Assembly (NCBI RefSeq): GCF_036077095.1 | Contig: NZ_CP107960.1 | Span: forward strand, 5,828,001-5,892,000 | Direction of reading: 5' to 3' | DNA: 64,000 bases | Origin: Streptomyces sp. NBC_00376 | GTDB lineage: Bacteria; Actinomycetota; Actinomycetes; Streptomycetales; Streptomycetaceae | Part shown: one piece after another, positions 61,336-64,000 of the stretch | How positions within the stretch are numbered: the stretch's first letter is position 1 | How the letters are laid out: each line of letters starts with the position of its first letter | The notes under the pieces: generated by a model | The model's input: only the letters and a program-made list of their open reading frames with translations | Told to the model about the DNA's origin: nothing | Database searches by the model: none | Program-made: the position numbers and the translations under genes

Positions 61336-62409
61336 ATGTCATCCGCGTTGACCGATCTCTGCCGGTATCCGATCGTGCAGGCCCCGATGGCGGGGGGCGC
61401 ATCCTGTCCGCAGCTCGCCGCCGCCGTCTGTGAGGCGGGCGGGCTCGGTTTCCTCGCCGCCGGGTACAAGACGGCGGACGGCATGTACAACGAGATCAAG
61501 CAGCTGCGCGGGCTGACCGGTCAGCCCTTCGGCGTCAATCTCTTCATGCCGCAGCCGGCGCTCGCCGACCCGAGCGCCGTCGAGGTGTACCGGCACCAGC
61601 TCGCGGGCGAGGCCGCCTGGTACGAGACCCCGCTCGGTGATCCGGACTCCGGCGGCGACGACAACTACGACGCCAAGATCGCCATCCTCCTGGAGGACCC
61701 GGTCCCGGCCGTCTCGTTCACCTTCGGCTGCCCGACCCGCGACACCCTCGACGCGTTCGCCGGCGTCGGCACGTACACCGTCGTGACGGTCACCACGCCC
61801 GAGGAGGCCCAGGCCGCCCAGTGGGCGGGCGCCGACGCGGTCTGCGTCCAGGGCGTCGAGGCGGGCGGCCACCAGTCCACCCACCGCGACGACCCGCAGA
61901 CCGACGGCGCCGGAATCGGGCTGCTCTCACTGGTCTCCCAGGTCCGCGAGACCGTGCAGATACCGATCGTCGCCACCGGCGGGCTGATGCGCGGCTCCCA
62001 GATCGCCGCGGTGCTCGCCGCGGGCGCGGAGGCGGCGCAGCTCGGCACGGCGTTCCTCATCTGCCCCGAGTCCGGGGCGGGCCTGCTGCACAAGCAGGCC
62101 CTGACCAACCCGCTGTTCGTACGGACCGCCCTGACCCGGGCGTTCTCCGGCCGCCCGGCCCGCGGCCTGGTCAACCGGTTCATGCGCGAGCACGGCCCGT
62201 ACGCCCCCGCCGCCTACCCGCAGGTCCACTATCTGACCGCCGGGCTGCGCAAGGCGGCGGCGAAGGCCGGGGACGCGCAGGGCATGGCCCTGTGGGCGGG
62301 GCAGGGACACCGGATGGCACGCGAGCTGCCGGCCGGCCGGCTGGTCAGGCTGCTCGCCGAAGAACTGGACGCCGCACGGACGGCAGTGAGCACAAGGAGT
62401 ACGCAGTGA
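61336..62409 (+). CDS. Nitronate monooxygenase family flavoprotein
   Basis: A 357-residue FMN-dependent TIM-barrel enzyme. It has YPIVQAPMAGGAS at the N-terminus, GGLGFLAAGYKT, GADAVCVQGVEAGGHQ (catalytic His region), VATGGLMRGSQIAAVLAAGAEAAQLGTAFL and LTRAFSGRPARGLVN. The family oxidises propionate 3-nitronate or acts as an enoyl-ACP-reductase-like protein; the exact substrate is uncertain. The last codons overlap the rsmE start (GTGA), so the two are coupled. Confidence 0.92.
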   Translation: MSSALTDLCRYPIVQAPMAGGASCPQLAAAVCEAGGLGFLAAGYKTADGMYNEIKQLRGLTGQPFGVNLFMPQPALADPSAVEVYRHQLAGEAAWYETPLGDPDSGGDDNYDAKIAILLEDPVPAVSFTFGCPTRDTLDAFAGVGTYTVVTVTTPEEAQAAQWAGADAVCVQGVEAGGHQSTHRDDPQTDGAGIGLLSLVSQVRETVQIPIVATGGLMRGSQIAAVLAAGAEAAQLGTAFLICPESGAGLLHKQALTNPLFVRTALTRAFSGRPARGLVNRFMREHGPYAPAAYPQVHYLTAGLRKAAAKAGDAQGMALWAGQGHRMARELPAGRLVRLLAEELDAARTAVSTRSTQ

Positions 62410-63152
62410 CCGCACCGGTCTTCGTCGTCGAACAGGTCCCCGGCGGACCCGAGTTCGTCCTGGAGGGGCCCGAGGGCCGGCACGCCGTGTCGGTCAAGCG
62501 GCTGCACGCCGGTGAGGACGTCGTACTCACCGACGGGCGCGGCCACTGGGCGGAAGGCGTCGTCCTGGCCGCCGAGGGCAAGGACCGGCTCGTCCTCACC
62601 GGTCTGACCGGGGTCCGGGAGGAGCCCCCGCCCGTTTCCCGCATCACCGTCGTCCAGGCCCTGCCCAAGGGTGACCGGGGCGAGGTCGCCGTGGAGACGA
62701 TGACGGAGACCGGGGCCGACGCGATCGTGCCCTGGCAGGCGTCGCGCTGCATCACGCAGTGGAAGGGCGACCGCGGCCTCAAGTCCCTCGCGAAATGGCG
62801 CAACACCGCCCGGGAGGCGGGCAAGCAGTCCCGCCGGGTGCGCTTCCCCGAGGTGGCCGACGCGATGACGACCAAGCAGGTCGCCGCGCTGCTGGCCGCG
62901 GCGGACTTCGCCGCCGTCCTGCACGAGGACCGGGAGCACGACAGCGAACCGCTGGCCACCGTCCCGCTCCCCGAACAGGGCGAGATCGTGCTCGTCGTGG
63001 GTCCCGAGGGCGGGGTGTCGCCGCAGGAACTGGCGGCGTTCGCCGCGGCGGGTGCCAGGACCTGCCGGCTCGGCGCGAGCGTGCTGCGCACCTCCACGGC
63101 GGGCACGGCGGCGACCGCTCTGCTGCTGGGGCGCACCGGCCGCTGGTCGTGA
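62406..63152 (+). CDS. rsmE: 16S rRNA m3U1498 methyltransferase
   Basis: A 248-residue SPOUT methyltransferase. The N-terminal PUA-like part (PVFVVEQVPGGPEFVLEGPEGRHAVSVKRL) is followed by the knotted domain with GDRGEVAVETMTETGADAIVPWQASRC, WRNTAREAGKQSRR, VLVVGPEGGVSPQEL and LGASVLRTSTAGTAA. It methylates U1498 in the decoding region. GTG 62406 overlaps the preceding stop. Confidence 0.95.
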   Translation: MTAPVFVVEQVPGGPEFVLEGPEGRHAVSVKRLHAGEDVVLTDGRGHWAEGVVLAAEGKDRLVLTGLTGVREEPPPVSRITVVQALPKGDRGEVAVETMTETGADAIVPWQASRCITQWKGDRGLKSLAKWRNTAREAGKQSRRVRFPEVADAMTTKQVAALLAAADFAAVLHEDREHDSEPLATVPLPEQGEIVLVVGPEGGVSPQELAAFAAAGARTCRLGASVLRTSTAGTAATALLLGRTGRWS

Positions 63153-63294
63153 GGCCGGCGCGAGCTCCGTCGTGAGGCCGCAGCACGCCCCGTCGTGAGC
63201 CTGCCGCGCGCCCCGTCGCGTGCGCCGGAGCCGCTCACGGTTTTGGCGGCAAGCCGTCTACCGCTTCGTGAGCGAACGGTGGGAAGCTGCCCGT

Positions 63295-63828
63295 ATGGGG
63301 ACATCAAGGGCATGGGGTCAGGTAAGAGAACGGCGCTTTCTGGCCGCGTCCGCACTCGTGGTCGCGGCGGTCGCGGGAGCTGCCGCCTGTGACCCCCAGG
63401 GCGGATTGAACTCCGCTTCCATCGCCGTGACCACCGACCGGGTCGGCACCGGCGCACTGGAAAGCAACGGGGTCGACGTGCAGTGGCTGAACTGCACCGC
63501 CGGTGTCGACGGGTACCTGGCCGGGGGCGTACAACCCTCCGCGTCCGCGCGCCGGATCGCGAACGTCGACTGCACCGGCAAGACCGGGCAGGGCGAGCCC
63601 ATCACCCTCACCGGCAAGGTGACCCAGGAGCTCGGTGGGCGCTGCGTGCGCGGGGACCTGACCGCGAAGACCGGCGGGAAGGCCGTTTTCCGGGCGGATG
63701 TGCTCGGCAACTGCGACGCCGTCCCGTCGACCGCCGCGGTGAATCCGCCGCCGGCCGGCGGCGGCCAGGGCCTCCGGCCGGTGGTCACCGTCACGGTGAC
63801 GGTGACCGAGACACCCATGGGCAAGTGA
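63295..63828 (+). CDS. Putative secreted or lipoprotein of unknown function
   Basis: A 177-residue protein. Basic start (MGTSRAWGQVRERR), hydrophobic segment FLAASALVVAAVAGAAA, then Cys at about 32. The lipobox (AAAC) is weaker than consensus, so either a lipoprotein or a normal exported protein. The mature part has Cys pairs (WLNCTAGVDGY, VDCTGKTG, GRCVRGDL, GNCDAV) that could form disulfides, and a Val/Thr-rich end. No family recognised. It precedes the tricorn-type protease gene. Confidence 0.72.
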   Translation: MGTSRAWGQVRERRFLAASALVVAAVAGAAACDPQGGLNSASIAVTTDRVGTGALESNGVDVQWLNCTAGVDGYLAGGVQPSASARRIANVDCTGKTGQGEPITLTGKVTQELGGRCVRGDLTAKTGGKAVFRADVLGNCDAVPSTAAVNPPPAGGGQGLRPVVTVTVTVTETPMGK

Positions 63829-63872
63829 ACCGGCCCGCCCCGCGGCGGCCCGTCGAACTCCGGCCAACCCGC

Positions 63873-63901
63873 TTACGCGGAGCGGAACCGCGACCTAGGG
63901 T
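63873..63901 (+). promoter_or_regulatory. Promoter of the tricorn-type protease gene
   Basis: TTACGC (63873-63878), 17 nt, TAGGGT (63896-63901), with GTG beginning 7 nt later: a likely leaderless promoter. Confidence 0.5.
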
Positions 63902-63908
63902 GACCGGT

Positions 63909-64000
63909 GTGACGCAGTCTGCCTACCTCCGATACCCCCATGTCCAGGGCGATTCGATCGCCTTCACCGCCGAGGACGATGTCTGGCTGGCGCCGCTGGA
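63909..64000 (+). CDS. Tricorn-type S41 protease, N-terminal fragment at window edge
   Basis: Thirty codons are visible: MTQSAYLRYPHVQGDSIAFT, then AEDDVWLAPL. The segment YPHVQGDSIAFTAEDDVW matches the start of the first beta-propeller of tricorn protease homologues, which cut peptides released by the proteasome. The gene continues beyond the window. The start is GTG 63909, with no Shine-Dalgarno. Confidence 0.75.
   Translation, partial: MTQSAYLRYPHVQGDSIAFTAEDDVWLAPL

Overview
The window is about 64 kb of very GC-rich actinobacterial chromosome. Codon use is strongly G/C at third positions, GTG starts are frequent and several genes look leaderless. Gene content and order (rne-rplU-rpmA-obg, proB-proA, nadD-LCP-rsfS, leuS, comEA-comEC, holA-rpsT-lepA, hemW-hrcA-dnaJ-rsmE) point to the conserved core arm of a Streptomyces chromosome. 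I see no integrase, transposase, prophage or CRISPR locus.

Layout: 1-1880 holds the tail of a repeat-rich membrane protein and a radical-SAM-associated protein. At 2112-6104 is a giant RNase E/G whose catalytic core sits between two disordered, repeat-bearing arms. It is followed by a strong terminator, a long gene-free gap, a consensus vegetative promoter and rplU-rpmA-obgE. Between obgE and proB (9369-21253) lies a cell-wall glycopolymer block: an IspD-like/SDR fusion (probable CDP-ribitol synthesis), a membrane-anchored TagF-like polymerase, two paralogous family-2 glycosyltransferases, rmlA-rmlB-rmlD, rmlC on the other strand, and a methyltransferase-like gene. Together these could make a polyol-phosphate polymer decorated with rhamnose.

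From 21642 come proB, a small conserved gene, proA, two related membrane proteins, an M48 protease, two tiny one-pass membrane proteins, nadD, a divergent LytR-CpsA-Psr protein, rsfS and a histidine-phosphatase gene that can only start at CTG. Two identical tRNA-Ala(GGC) genes (32280 and 35553) bracket an XRE regulator divergent from an MFS exporter. A leucine-rich leader peptide and terminator precede leuS, which suggests attenuation. Then come a coiled-coil membrane protein, a DegV protein, comEA-comEC with DnaA-box-like sites upstream, and a YceI fusion.

From 45.8 kb there is a small accessory-looking group (DUF5959-like, a small acidic protein, an aldo/keto reductase), then holA, rpsT, lepA, an acyl-CoA synthetase, an ATPase-GAF-PP2C regulator, hemW, DUF3097, an MBL-fold hydrolase, a CIRCE-controlled hrcA-dnaJ operon, a nitronate monooxygenase, rsmE, a lipoprotein-like gene and the first codons of a tricorn-type protease cut by the window edge.
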